In this document: piece by piece, positions 1-10,525 of the stretch
How the letters are laid out: each line of letters starts with the position of its first letter
Position numbering within the stretch: the stretch's first letter is position 1
Assembly: GCA_903813345.2 (NCBI GenBank)
Contig: CAIIXF020000006.1
Coordinates: 30,422,024-30,486,023 of the forward strand
Origin: Owenia fusiformis
Lineage: Eukaryota > Annelida > Polychaeta > Sabellida > Oweniidae
DNA length: 64,000 nt
Direction of reading: 5' to 3'
Notes under the pieces: generated by a model
Databases searched by the model: none
The model's input: the letters and a program-made list of their open reading frames with translations, nothing else
What the model was told of the DNA's origin: nothing
Made by a program: the position numbers and the translations under genes

Positions 1-708
1 AAAAAATAATCATGTAGTTTTCTTATGATTGATAGTATCCTCTCATATATCATTAAGTCCCGGGCTCAGTTGTCTAATATATGATTGAAAATTAACATCT
101 ATTTAGAGGCTGAGTGTATAATTACGCTCTAAAAAGATATGATAATGATTCCAATTAACTCAATGCTTCAACAGTTGATTGCAGTATGTCCCTATGGGAG
201 AAACAGTTATATTGTATCCCGGGTCTTGTATTTCTGATATTCATCATTCTTTCTAATAAATAGACAAATATAAATAAAAAAACACTAGGTTTCGTTTTTG
301 CATAATGGGAGAAAATTTGGAACCAGGGAAAACTCAGTTATTAGAAACTAATATTGTTTATGATTAGTTTTACTGTAACAACTTATATCTCAAGTTAATT
401 ATGTTACCTATACTATCTATTCCAGATGGAAACCGATAAGAAATAGCCAAATCAGGGCGATATCACATCTCATATCCTCTACAGAGGTTCCGTTGAGAAT
501 GGCAGTTTTACATTTGGCAGATAATTCAAAATACCATGAATGCCAAAAGCATGCCAAATATGAAGCTGACTTTCATAACTATTATGGTAAAATGTTAAGT
601 ATATTTACAACACACTAAAGTGCAAGTATATTGAAAAGTTCATTCACATTTTGGCAACATGGCATATTTCTCTTCATGCACAAAGTTATAACCACATGCC
701 TATTTGCT
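1..708. other. AT-rich sequence without recognised feature
   Basis: No convincing coding frame, RNA gene or repeat was seen. It is AT-rich unique-looking DNA. Confidence 0.5.
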
Positions 709-709
709 T

Positions 710-815
710 GAACCCCCAGGTTTTTGGGCCAAATTAAACAAATGTAAACTTCCTCTAGGCCATAGAATTTTTGGAAAAGTGAACCCACCTTGGCAAAAGT
801 TGGCTATGGGCCTGA
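710..815 (+). repeat. Degenerate fragment of the G-rich MITE at 1131-1341
   Basis: The order of short blocks (GAACCCCCAGG, TTGGGCCAAA, AAATGTAAACTT, GAATTTTTGGAAAA, CCTTGGCAAA, GGCTATGGGCCTGA) follows the right two thirds of the intact element at 1131-1341, with many substitutions. The left terminal repeat is not recognisable. It is an old, 5'-eroded copy of the same family in the same orientation. Confidence 0.6.
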
Positions 816-1130
816 ACCACATGATGAAGTTTTTCTAAATCATTGATGAAATAGGTACAAACATGGTACAAAGTACAATATTGTTTCATATTTACGTGGA
901 TTATTATATTGTTCAAAAGGAGTAGAAATTATATTTTCTCATTTTTTCTTTTTACATTTGTGTGAAACTGCAGAATATTCATAACTTCATACCCATTAGA
1001 TTCTATTTACACGAAGTGTAGAATTTCTTCAAGTCTGATCAGACACCTGTTAGATCATCAGTCCAAAAATTCAGGAATCTTAGACCACAACAAACTTGAA
1101 TTTTGAAGTGAGCATGGAATTATGTATCAG

Positions 1131-1341
1131 CAGGCCCGTAGCCAGGGGGGGGGGGTTCGCAGGGTTCGGGCGAACCCCCCCCCTGGCCAAAAATTCTTTC
1201 AAAATCATGCAGTTTTTCACCATTTTGAGCACTTCTCTTGTGATTTTAGCCATATTTGGGCCAAAATTGTCAAATGTGAACCCCCCCCTGGAAATTTTTG
1301 AAAACTGAACCCCCCCTTGGCAAATCCTGGCTACGGGCCTG
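1131..1341 (+). mobile_element. G-rich MITE with 16-bp TIR and 5-bp target duplication
   Basis: The 211-bp element begins CAGGCCCGTAGCCAGG and ends with the exact reverse complement of those 16 bases. It is flanked by ATCAG at 1126-1130 and 1342-1346, a 5-bp target-site duplication. The interior has runs of G and C and no lasting coding capacity. The short open frame across it is not a gene. A non-autonomous DNA transposon is the simplest reading; the superfamily is not determinable here. Confidence 0.85.
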
Positions 1342-2997
1342 ATCAGGTTGTTTTAAACATGAAGATTTGGGGAATCAACCAAAGAGTGTTCATGAAATAC
1401 AACGCATAAACTATCCTCGTAATTATTGAATTGTAAAATTGGGAGTGGACATTGTTTGGCATAGAATCAATGAATCACATTTGTTTTTCTCAATCAAAAT
1501 TCAAACAAATTCATTTTCAATTCCCGAACATATTTCATGCTTAATACATTCAAAATATAGACAGAATATTAATATAGTTAATAATTCACACTTTGTTAAT
1601 GATTTATTAAAATATACTCACGTTTTATCTGTTTATCTTGCAGTTATCTCGACTTCAATTCCCAACTGGTTGTTTTCGAAAGAAGGCGTGGTTGTAGTAT
1701 AATCTCAGAGCAAAATGGAATGGTTAAATATAGTCTCAAAACTAACTCAAAACATCAACAAACAACGTTTGTAAATGTTATATATTAGGATGTACTCTTG
1801 TTCTGATCATATAAATACTATAATTATGAACTGATTTTATTAATTTAGAACGAAGCTTATAAAGTATCATTGACAAAATTGTGTTGGATGACCAACCAGG
1901 TAAAAACATACTGACCGCATGTATACAAATGAGAAGTACATTGCTTAGATATATACAAACCCCTGGAGCAGTTTTTGGATTGGTAGTGATATTGTGACTT
2001 AAATAAATTCAACATTCTTTTTCTCTTAAACCAATTTTTGAAAACTATCTGTTTTAGATCTAGAACACATTGCTTTTAGCGTAATTGTTTTATTTTCGAA
2101 ATGCCTATTCGCAGTGTACTTAGCTCTCAAAATATACATGCAATGGAAAGTTTGGTTCATTGAAAATATAGCATTAAAAAATTGAAATAAAAAGCCCTAA
2201 AATAGATCATATTAAAATATACCAAAGTATACCCTTTATTTTATTTTTAAGAAAATCATTTTAAATGAACCAAACTTTCCTACAATATTGGGCGACCTAG
2301 GTATGTTGTGTACATGTCAACATTTAATATATGGTACCAAGAGCAAGACAGTTTCTGGTGTGTGTTTCTAAAACAATATATAATAAAAAGTAGATGAATT
2401 TCAAATTAAAATGTTACCATTCAAAGATCACCATTGATCACTCATTCTACAAAAAGCGTGATTTTTGCTGTCACACACATTATCTTGTATATATATCATA
2501 ATAAACAGATTCCATACCTGTTATATCATGTGTTTTATGTTCTTTACCATATTAGAAATAAAAAAATACGATTGTTTCACCTGTGTTGTGTTTGTTATTG
2601 TTGTCTCACGCCGGAAATTACGATAGGGGTCTTGAAAACAAGGTGTCACAAAATTGAATTTCTTAATTCATTCTTCCATTATGGTATTATGCGATGGGAT
2701 CCACCCAATGTATCACATCCACAGTAGTAAGGGGGTCTTCTGCTTTACTTTACTGCTTATTGTCCATCAGTTTTGTTTATTTTCTGATGTTTTGGGGATT
2801 TTGAATAAAGTCACTCATTTCCGGCAATCTACGAGTCAGACTATGATATGGTACAATACTGACACGATAACTGACCCCTATGTCCTGTTTTAACACGCAA
2901 AATGATTCATACCCGAGAGGTTAATATTTATGAATCGTGATTTTAATATATAATTCAACCAAGAGTCAACAGCATGATAAGGAATAACAAAAACAAA
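1342..2997. other. AT-rich spacer with one short inverted repeat
   Basis: The only structure seen is a 16-bp inverted repeat, GGAAAGTTTGGTTCAT at 2146-2161 against its complement at 2265-2280, enclosing about 100 bases of AT-rich sequence. It may be a small MITE relic. Open frames here are short and show no family resemblance. Confidence 0.4.
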
Positions 2998-3701
2998 AAC
3001 GTTAAATTTTACTTGCCAATTTACGAGCACCCAATTCTGACAATACAGACACATACACATATCAATGTATCTAGCAAAAAGGATAGGCGACTAAATACTC
3101 AATCGTATGTACAAACATTGCACCTCAGTCCATTTCCTTATTGGCACATGGTCCAAAAGACGGCATTGCACAATTTACGAGCCACAATTTACGGGACAAC
3201 CCCTAAAATTAGATACGAAAATTAATGATAAATCAGCATTGAATAATAGGGTACGACATCCTACTTTACGACAGTGAAAGAAAAGTGAAAGAGAAAGGTA
3301 GGCATTTTGTTTTGTGACTAATATTGTGTAATTTATCACCCCTTACCAGTGAAGCGTCGCTCTTCTCTTCAAATAAAGATAGCTTATGATACGTTTACAC
3401 TTCTTATAGCATGAATAAAGAATATATGACTGAAAAACGTGAAAAATTATTGCTTTGATATGCACACGTATGTTCCAACATCATGAATTGATGATGTCCC
3501 GTATATTGTGTCATGTCCCGTATATTGTGTAATTACACCTATCTAAAGTTGATTGGATATACGGATCAAACTTGATATAATCGAAATGATTTTGCGAATT
3601 CAGCTTTATATAATGTCTAAATTTATTATTTCCTCCAAAAATGATACCAACATATTCATCACAATATCACAGTACGGTACACAAAATGAGTCCCGTAAAT
3701 T
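2998..3701 (+). repeat. Left TIR and subterminal AATTTACGRG repeat cluster
   Basis: AATTTACGAG occurs at 3018-3027 and 3172-3181, AATTTACGGG at 3186-3195, and the reverse complement CCCGTAAATT at 3692-3701. A variant, GTCCCGTATATTGTGT, is repeated twice in tandem around 3496-3530. None of these was noticed inside the coding exons. Clustered subterminal copies of a short motif are typical transposase-binding sites in large-TIR-free transposons; binding here is inference. Confidence 0.6.
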
Positions 3702-3859
3702 GGCCTTGTAAATTGTAATTGTTGTACCTTACTTTGAACCCATTAATAACACTCAAATTATGAAGCATTGCTTCCATTTGTATATGACACATTTCCCATG
3801 CATTACTAAGTAACTTAATTCAGTCTGAATACTATAACTAGTAACTATTTGCAGCAACA

Positions 3860-6337
3860 ATGGCAAAGAGTAAAGCACAGAGGATGAAAGAATATAGGGA
3901 GAGAAAGAAACAAGAAATGGGAGAGGACTGGCTAAAGAAAGAACGCGAACGTGTTAAAAAGTATTATATACCCCTAGAACTACTACCAGCAAAAGATAGA
4001 AAAAGAAAACAAGCTATAAACAGGAACAATTGGCAAAACTTTAGAACCAAACGTCAAAAACCGAATGACAGCTCTACTCCACAGCCTTCTTCAAGTAGCG
4101 AGAATGAAGTTACTTCAACAACTGGTTATTTACAGTTGCCATCATTGATGGACAGTATAGATAAATCAAGAAAGAGTAGTGGCAGGAAAAGGGTCAATCG
4201 TGCACTATCTAGGGCTCACGGAAAAATTAAACGCCTTCAGAAGACATCAGCAAAGAATAGAAAAATTATTTCTAGGTTAAGAAAAAAAGTAAATGACTTA
4301 AAACCCGCTAATACCCCAAGAAGCAAAACAGATAAACTTCTCAAAAAATCTGGATTTTCACCAAGCAAAGTGCCTAGAACAATTAGAAAAAAACTTATTT
4401 TCTCAGAGTGCGTCAGTGATGAGCTTAAACAATCAAACCAAAAAAAACCTATTTCTGGAAGGATCCTGAAAAAATACAAGTTGGCAAATCAGCTTAGGAA
4501 CTCTGGGTATACATGGCGAAAATTGAGAGAGAAAAAGGCAAGAAAGATTGGCAATCAGAAAAAGTATGATGAGATAAGAAGTGATGTGATTGAATTTTTT
4601 GAAAGAGACGATAACTCCAGAATGATGCCAGGAAAACAAGACTTCTCCAAATCCAAGGATGGAACGGTATTCATTTTCTCATAGTATTCTACTAGTAAAT
4701 ACATTCTGTTGTTGACATTTAACACTATATTTAAGTATCAGACTCAAAACTACATAGATATATTTTACATAGACTGGTCCATTATGCTATATAGGGGTGA
4801 TAGGTTCTTAAAGCTCATATAAGAAACGCTTTATCCAGTTATCACCAATGTGTGATTGTTTTCATTTAACGTTAAGTCCTAGTATTTGTTTATTTGTATT
4901 AAGCACAAAGTTAATAATTTCAAAATTTTCTAGTTGTTTGAAAAAGATATATGAAATACTAGTAAATCGAAAATTTGCAAATTATTAACTTTTTGTGTTA
5001 AGTTATTTTAATGATGTAATGCAATGTTTCAGGTTCGTCAGAAGAGGGTATTAAATGATTACTTACACAACCTCCATCTCAAGTACCTGAGTGAGTTACC
5101 AAGGCACAGAATATCCAGGGCTCTATTCTGCAGGCTGCGTCCCTCCTTCATCACTCTTGTCAATTTTTCATCAAGATCAACTTGTCTGTGTCAGAAGCAT
5201 CAGAATTTTACTCTTAAACTACAGTGTCTTAAGAAATTAAATCTCTTTACCTGCATCAATCCAGATGTATTTGTTAGGGATGTTTCTTCAGACCAGTTAG
5301 CCACTTCACTTTCAAATATAGCTGAAGAAACCGTTACATTCCAAGAATGGAAAAGGGTTAAAGTAGATGATAAATTGAAATGCAAAATTATCTCTACAAA
5401 AGTAGAAAGAGCAAAATTTAGTGATATAATGTTGAATGAGTATAATGCTTTTGTGGAACATGTGGATAAAATAAAAAAGCAATACTATGCTATCAAGCAG
5501 ATGAAACTAAACATGTCAAGTCGCGATGTAATTATTCAAATGGATTTTGCGGAAAACTATACATGTCAAGTTCAAGAAGAGGTCCAAAGTGGTTATTGGA
5601 ACCAAACGATGGTTACTCTACACCCGTGTGTTGTATACTACAAGGTGGAAGATGGTGGAGAACTTTTCCACTTGAACTACGTGTTTTTAAGTGATGTTCT
5701 TAGTCACAATGCCACAATGGTCAATTCTATCATTGAAAAATTAATACCTATTGTCAAAGAAAAGGTATCAGATGTACAGAGGGTACATTATTTCACAGAT
5801 TCCCCAAGTAGCCAATATCGAAACAAAACAATTTTTTATATTGTGATGCATCATGAAATACGGTTTGGCTGTTCGGCATCTTGGCAATACTTCGAAGCAG
5901 GCCATGGCAAAGGACCATGTGATGGGATTGGCGGGGTTGCTAAACGAGATGCGGATAACGCTGTTAAACGTGGGTTTTCAATACAAGATGCTAATGAATT
6001 CCTGTGCTGGGCTATTCAAGAATCCCAGCATATTAACTATATTTTTGTCACCAAAGATGAGTATGAGATAAGTGTGTCCCAGCTTGTTGAATATAAAAAT
6101 TCAAAACCCATCAATGGTACCATGCAACTCCACGGGGTTTGCACTTCGAAGTCTGGTGATGGCGTATCTCTCCATACCAGAGATACTACATGTGTGTGTG
6201 AAGAATGTTTCACACCTAACGGTTTCCTCCCCAATCAACAGTGCAATTGGCAGGAGAAGATATCAAATTTAAAGTTTCTCAAACTGAGATTAAAACTTGG
6301 AAGCACATTAATTCAGAGATACACTATGGTGGTCTGA
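3860..6337 (+). CDS. DDE-like transposase, two exons (3860-4666 and 5033-6337), 703 aa
   Basis: Probably the transposase of the surrounding element. Exon 1 starts at ATG 3860 after CAACA and encodes a lysine/arginine-rich region of about 270 residues with helix-forming stretches, a likely DNA-binding and nuclear-targeting part. The donor GTATTC follows codon 269 and the acceptor TTTCAG precedes 5033, joining in phase 0; without splicing the frame stops at 4684. Exon 2 has candidate acidic catalytic residues in three blocks: QMDFAENYTC (Asp about 440), YFTDSPSSQYRNK (Asp about 525) and YFEAGHGKGPCDGIGG (Glu about 557). It also has cysteine-rich pieces, CLCQKH near residue 320 and CVCEEC near the C-terminus, that could bind zinc. 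The frame is intact, so the copy may be recently active. I recognise the motif set from repeated invertebrate proteins but cannot name the Pfam or Repbase family. A domesticated gene is an alternative, made less likely by the flanking terminal repeats. Confidence 0.7.
4899..5001. repeat. Hairpin inside the transposase intron
   Basis: TTAAGCACAAAGTTAATAA at 4899-4917 and following bases to 4930 pair with 4969-5001 with few mismatches, around a 38-base loop. The structure sits in the 366-bp intron between the two transposase exons and ends about 30 bases before the acceptor. It might influence splicing or be a small MITE; neither can be tested here. Confidence 0.55.
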
Positions 6338-6436
6338 CTTAATTTCTTTGACATGCGCATATACGATAATTTGTCATACAATATTGTTGCATACAGAACT
6401 TGTTATTGTGTAATTAAGACTCTAGCATAAGTGCCT

Positions 6437-7178
6437 AATTTACGAGTCATTTTGCACTGTGAACAGTAAAAGGACAGAACAATGCATGACGTTTATGGCT
6501 CACATTTATTTCAATGGTATTTACATAATTGCACAACAAATAATGTTGTGGTTGAAATTGTTACATACATGTTTGTCTTCTGGACAGTTGCTACCAGCAT
6601 CACGACTGAGTATGCAATTTACGAGACTTTTGTTGTAATTCAGTCTTTCCTGAACTGTTGTGGGAGTTTAATTAAGAGAAATAACATTCAAAGCTTTGCT
6701 TGTGTCATCTGAAGATAAAGTACATTTATGTTGATTCCATAATCAAGTCTTATTCATTTTATACATAATACAATATACGGGACAAAATATGGCAATCTAC
6801 AGGACATTATCTTGAGAGATGTAGCAAAAAGGGCAGTCAATACTCGATAGCCATAATTTGTAGCGTAATTATGCATAGTTTGAAGTTCCTAATTTATCTA
6901 CATGAATGACGAGAATGATGCATGGCATCAGTTTTATAATAAACAATACATCGTACTTTATGCTTTATTGGGGTGTAGACCCTGGGTCAGTTAACGTACA
7001 TCTTGTTGAAAAATTAAGAATCGATGTAATTTTTGATACTCTTTGAACAATACATGCAACAAACTTTTATTTTCCTCTTCCAATACAATTGTTGACTATA
7101 TCAATACTCATTAATGCTGTATACCTAACAAGACGATGACTCGTAAATTGGCGAAAGTGAAAATTTTGACCTGACGTT
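6437..7178 (+). repeat. Right subterminal AATTTACGRG repeats and right TIR
   Basis: AATTTACGAG is at 6437-6446 and 6616-6625, the variant AATATACGGG at 6772-6781 (followed by GGCAATCTACAGGAC), and the inverted copy CTCGTAAATT at 7140-7149 within the right TIR. This mirrors the cluster left of the gene and supports an element spanning both flanks. Confidence 0.6.
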
Positions 7179-7610
7179 TGTATATTTCTGCCAATTACAA
7201 CTTCCGCATTTCGAAAGCGAGGCTGCCCAAACTTTGCCAGAATAACAAGTCAACTACAAACTTTAACGTAAGCACTGAAATTAGTTCGGTTTTAGAGTTT
7301 TATTTCGAATTTTTTTTGACAGACTTTTGTCACGCTTTTTGTAGAATGAGTGTGATGATGTGTAAATTTTTCAGAATTTTTAGATGACTTTAAAATGTGT
7401 TCAATTTTGTTCACCATATCGCTACCAGTCCTCTATCAAATCAGAAATGAGGATTTTAGGGTCTTTTGTACATACAGCATAATCTCTGTAAACCATCAAC
7501 ACTAAATTCAAAACTATGGCACAACCTTTCGTCATCAAGGAGTTTATTTAAATTCAATTCATAAAAAAAACTGAGAACCTGTAGCTGATTATTGGCATTG
7601 AAAGATAACA
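7179..7610. other. Spacer, nothing recognised
   Basis: AT-rich sequence with no credible gene or repeat seen. Confidence 0.4.
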
Positions 7611-7615
7611 TGCAC

Positions 7616-7947
7616 CAGGGGCGGATCTGGGAAACAACAAGGGGGGGGGCCCAAACTTATGGTCTGAGAAAAAAAACGTCCGCGCTTGCGCGGAAAAAAA
7701 TTTTGGGCCCCAAAAACCCAAAAGTGGGCCCAAATTTTGAAATTTTGAGGCCCATTTTCTTCAAAATTTGGCCTAAAATTAACAAATAAGGCCTTACAAG
7801 GCAAATTTATGACCAAAAAGGCCTACTTTTCGGGGCCTTAAAGCCAATTTTGGCTCAAAATTTTTTTTGGGCACAATTTCTTTTTCTGGGCCCACCCAAG
7901 GGGGGGGGGGCCCGGGCCCCTGGGCCCCCCCCCCATATCCGCCAGTG
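7616..7947 (+). mobile_element. Second G-rich MITE with imperfect TIR and TGCAC target duplication
   Basis: The left end CAGGGGCGGATCTGGG and the complement of the right end, CACTGGCGGATATGGG, match at 13 of 16 positions. TGCAC at 7611-7615 and at 7948-7952 is a 5-bp target-site duplication. The 332-bp interior has runs of G and C and GGCC-rich repeats such as GGGCCCAAA, with no gene. It has the same length of target duplication as the element at 1131-1341, and both tips begin with CA. Confidence 0.8.
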
Positions 7948-7952
7948 TGCAC

Positions 7953-10525
7953 TTAAAAGCACCCTCCCCTTATTAGATGCTAAACTAGTTTTGTAAAGAA
8001 AAACCAGGGGTTTTCCTTGAATATACTTTGTACACCTTTTTGATTAGATGGGGTTTGTAGTACCACAGGATGTACTTTGTAACTATAGGTGAGGTACATC
8101 TGGTGGTACACACCCCATATATTGTATCCCAAAATACCTCAAGATGGGGTAGGTTTTTCCTGAGACCAAAAAAAACAAAACAAAAAACATATTCTAGATT
8201 CATTATTGAAAGCACCTTTTAGGTCTACATCTTTATTTGTTGAGAAAACACAAATATACAAAATATTTACAAAAATGTACAGTATATAGGAAATCACATC
8301 ATCAATATATTATTTGTTGATAATCTACATAAAAAATATTATTACAATGGACTTATGTAATTCTAGATGGTTGGAATGTTATCAAATCTCATGTGAATTT
8401 TTTAATTGAAAATGATTCAGTCAAAATTGACATTCTACTATAAATGTACCGTATGTGCATTTACTTTCCTAAATGATGTTTAAAAAATTGTAAATATTAT
8501 GAACCATATATTGGTTTTTATCTTCTCTTAGAAATACAAATTCTCTCCGATACAATAGTGTGAAATTCCTAATTGCACAGATTCACATAAATAAGTCTGA
8601 ATTAAATACATGTACCACATAAATCTAGAATTATGCATCAATTCTTTCATCTGTAAATGCAATGTTAAACAATTATCTCTTGCTAATAGATTAGAATATC
8701 AAGCACCTGAAAAACAACATCTATGAATTTTGGATACTAAAACAATCATGTTTCATCATAGAGTTGATTTTAAGTTACTCCTTTAGCTATTTTCTGTATT
8801 CATCTTTAATTTGGCGAATCAAAAAAGTTGCCAAAATCCCCGGGGATTCAACTTGTGTTTCATTCAGCTAACTTCCAGTTATAAGATTGCCGCAGCCTTT
8901 AAATTGTTTTCAACAATTAAACTGGATTAGGCGGGAGGGTGTATGAAATTAAGTAATGCCAAATTAAAGACGAATACAGTAAATGGTGGATATGCCTCGG
9001 AGATAGAGGGAGAAATACAGAGCAAAACATTCTCAAGGTTGATTTAAGGTTGAGGTATTCTGTGTTGAATCAAACTTCACACCAATTTGGCTTCACCCTC
9101 ATTGGCATCAATCTTGATTTTACCTAGAGAAAAGTTTACTCTGTGCATTTAATTAATTCAAATACACAAGAGATTGATCATTTTCAATTTGTATTGTGTT
9201 CATGACGAAACAGCAATAGGAATTAAAAACTAAAAGCACATGATTATACTTGAAGTATAATGTTAACAAACAAAAATGTGCATTCTCACAAATCTATGTT
9301 AATAAAGTTGAGATCTATAATTGCATTTGTATAATTCTAATCCTTATTTTTATAATTCATGTGTGTAATTCATTTTTTAAATGTTTTTTTCCAACAGGTT
9401 GCTCCTAAAAATATGTTGTGCTGTGGAAAAAAAACGTAAAATGCTGAATAGCCTATTATATGTGTAGTAAAAATACTTTATAATACGTAAAAAAATTTAT
9501 GTTATTTTTTTACAGACAATCAGACTACTACATTCTAATAAATGTTCATGCTTTACTACAAAGCAACCATACTGATCTTTTCATTTTCCTGATTTGTCTT
9601 AAAGGAATGTACTGCATACACTCCCCGCCAAAACTTTGGCAAGTTTATGGAGGGGGTGTACCATGTAAGTTCATTACCAGAACACATCATATTTACAAAT
9701 ATAATTCATGAACATTGGTAGAGTTAAATGCGAAGCTAAAATTTTCAAAATTTTTCTATCATATTCTTTTTTGTGTAAACTACAAAAAATGACCATACAA
9801 ATGTATATTGAAGATATGTTGTGTACAATGTAATACAGTAAACACTATGTAAAATATAAATAATTATATTCTTGGAATGGTACAAGTTTCATCACAATAC
9901 TAGTATTCCTTTTAAAATACATGTTATTCAATCTTAAAAATGCAAGTGAACAATTCAATTTTCTAATTGAATAGATTGCAGTGTCAAGAATACTTGAAGA
10001 TTAAGTTTCATGGAAAGTTAAAGTTTGATACTAGTTACACGGTAGTGTTACTCTAACATTTGATCAACTTTATGCAACTAATTTTAATTCTGACAAATTG
10101 CCAAACATCAACAAGTTACTTGTTTTGGCAAGGGGGTTAAATCAGCTTTTCCTGAACTTCAAGGCTTCTGCTCAATGATCACATAAAATCAACCTGCATC
10201 ACCCAACATTGAAAAATCTAGGTGTTTCTCTAAAACCATTGCGTATTCTATGTTACATTTACATTTGGTTTGAGCTTAGCTCTTTTTCACATTTCTTTAT
10301 GTCACATTATCATTATATCAGAGGCTACCCTATAGGTACTAGTAAGGTAATGTGAAAACCTTAGCAAAAGGGAACCCTTAAACATTGCCTTGGGCAAAGT
10401 ACCTCCAAAGGAGCCCCATACAATTAAATGAGGGAATCTACTCCATCAGGGAAGCTTATACTGTTGATATCTAAGGCAAGATTCCCCTCAGGGAGCCTCG
10501 TTATGAATCCAATCCTTAAACTGTA
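7953..10525 (-). other. Probable tetraspanin 3' UTR and downstream DNA
   Basis: No coding frame of note. A minus-strand AATAAA lies at 8232-8237 and could terminate a roughly 2.3-kb 3' UTR of the tetraspanin gene, whose stop codon is at 10526. Transcript data would be needed to place the real end. A small MITE lies within (8791-8981). Confidence 0.35.
8791..8981. repeat. Small TACTGTATT-type MITE
   Basis: CTGTATTCATCTTTAATTTG near 8795 and its near-complement CCAAATTAAAGACGAATACAG ending at 8979 (one mismatch) enclose about 150 bases, including a CAATTTAAA/TTTAAATTG mini-palindrome. The tip resembles the TACTGTAAAT ends at 16197-16342 and 46370-46571. Non-coding. Confidence 0.6.

Larger units (their letters stand above)
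2998..7178 (+). mobile_element. DNA transposon of unassigned family with a two-exon DDE-like transposase
   Basis: The element is bounded by imperfect terminal inverted repeats: left 2998-3027, ending in TTGCCAATTTACGAG, and right 7140-7178, beginning CTCGTAAATTGGCGAAAG. Both contain AAATTTT and AACGTT/GACGTT blocks in mirrored order. Between them lies one spliced gene (3860-6337). The flanks between TIR and gene carry several AATTTACGAG or AATTTACGGG copies that look like subterminal transposase-binding repeats. The outermost bases and any target duplication could not be fixed by eye, so the ends may be off by some tens of bases. The superfamily is unknown to me; the GHGK...DG motif recalls KDZ-type (Kyakuja-Dileera-Zisupton) transposases, but that is only a resemblance. 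Confidence 0.65.
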
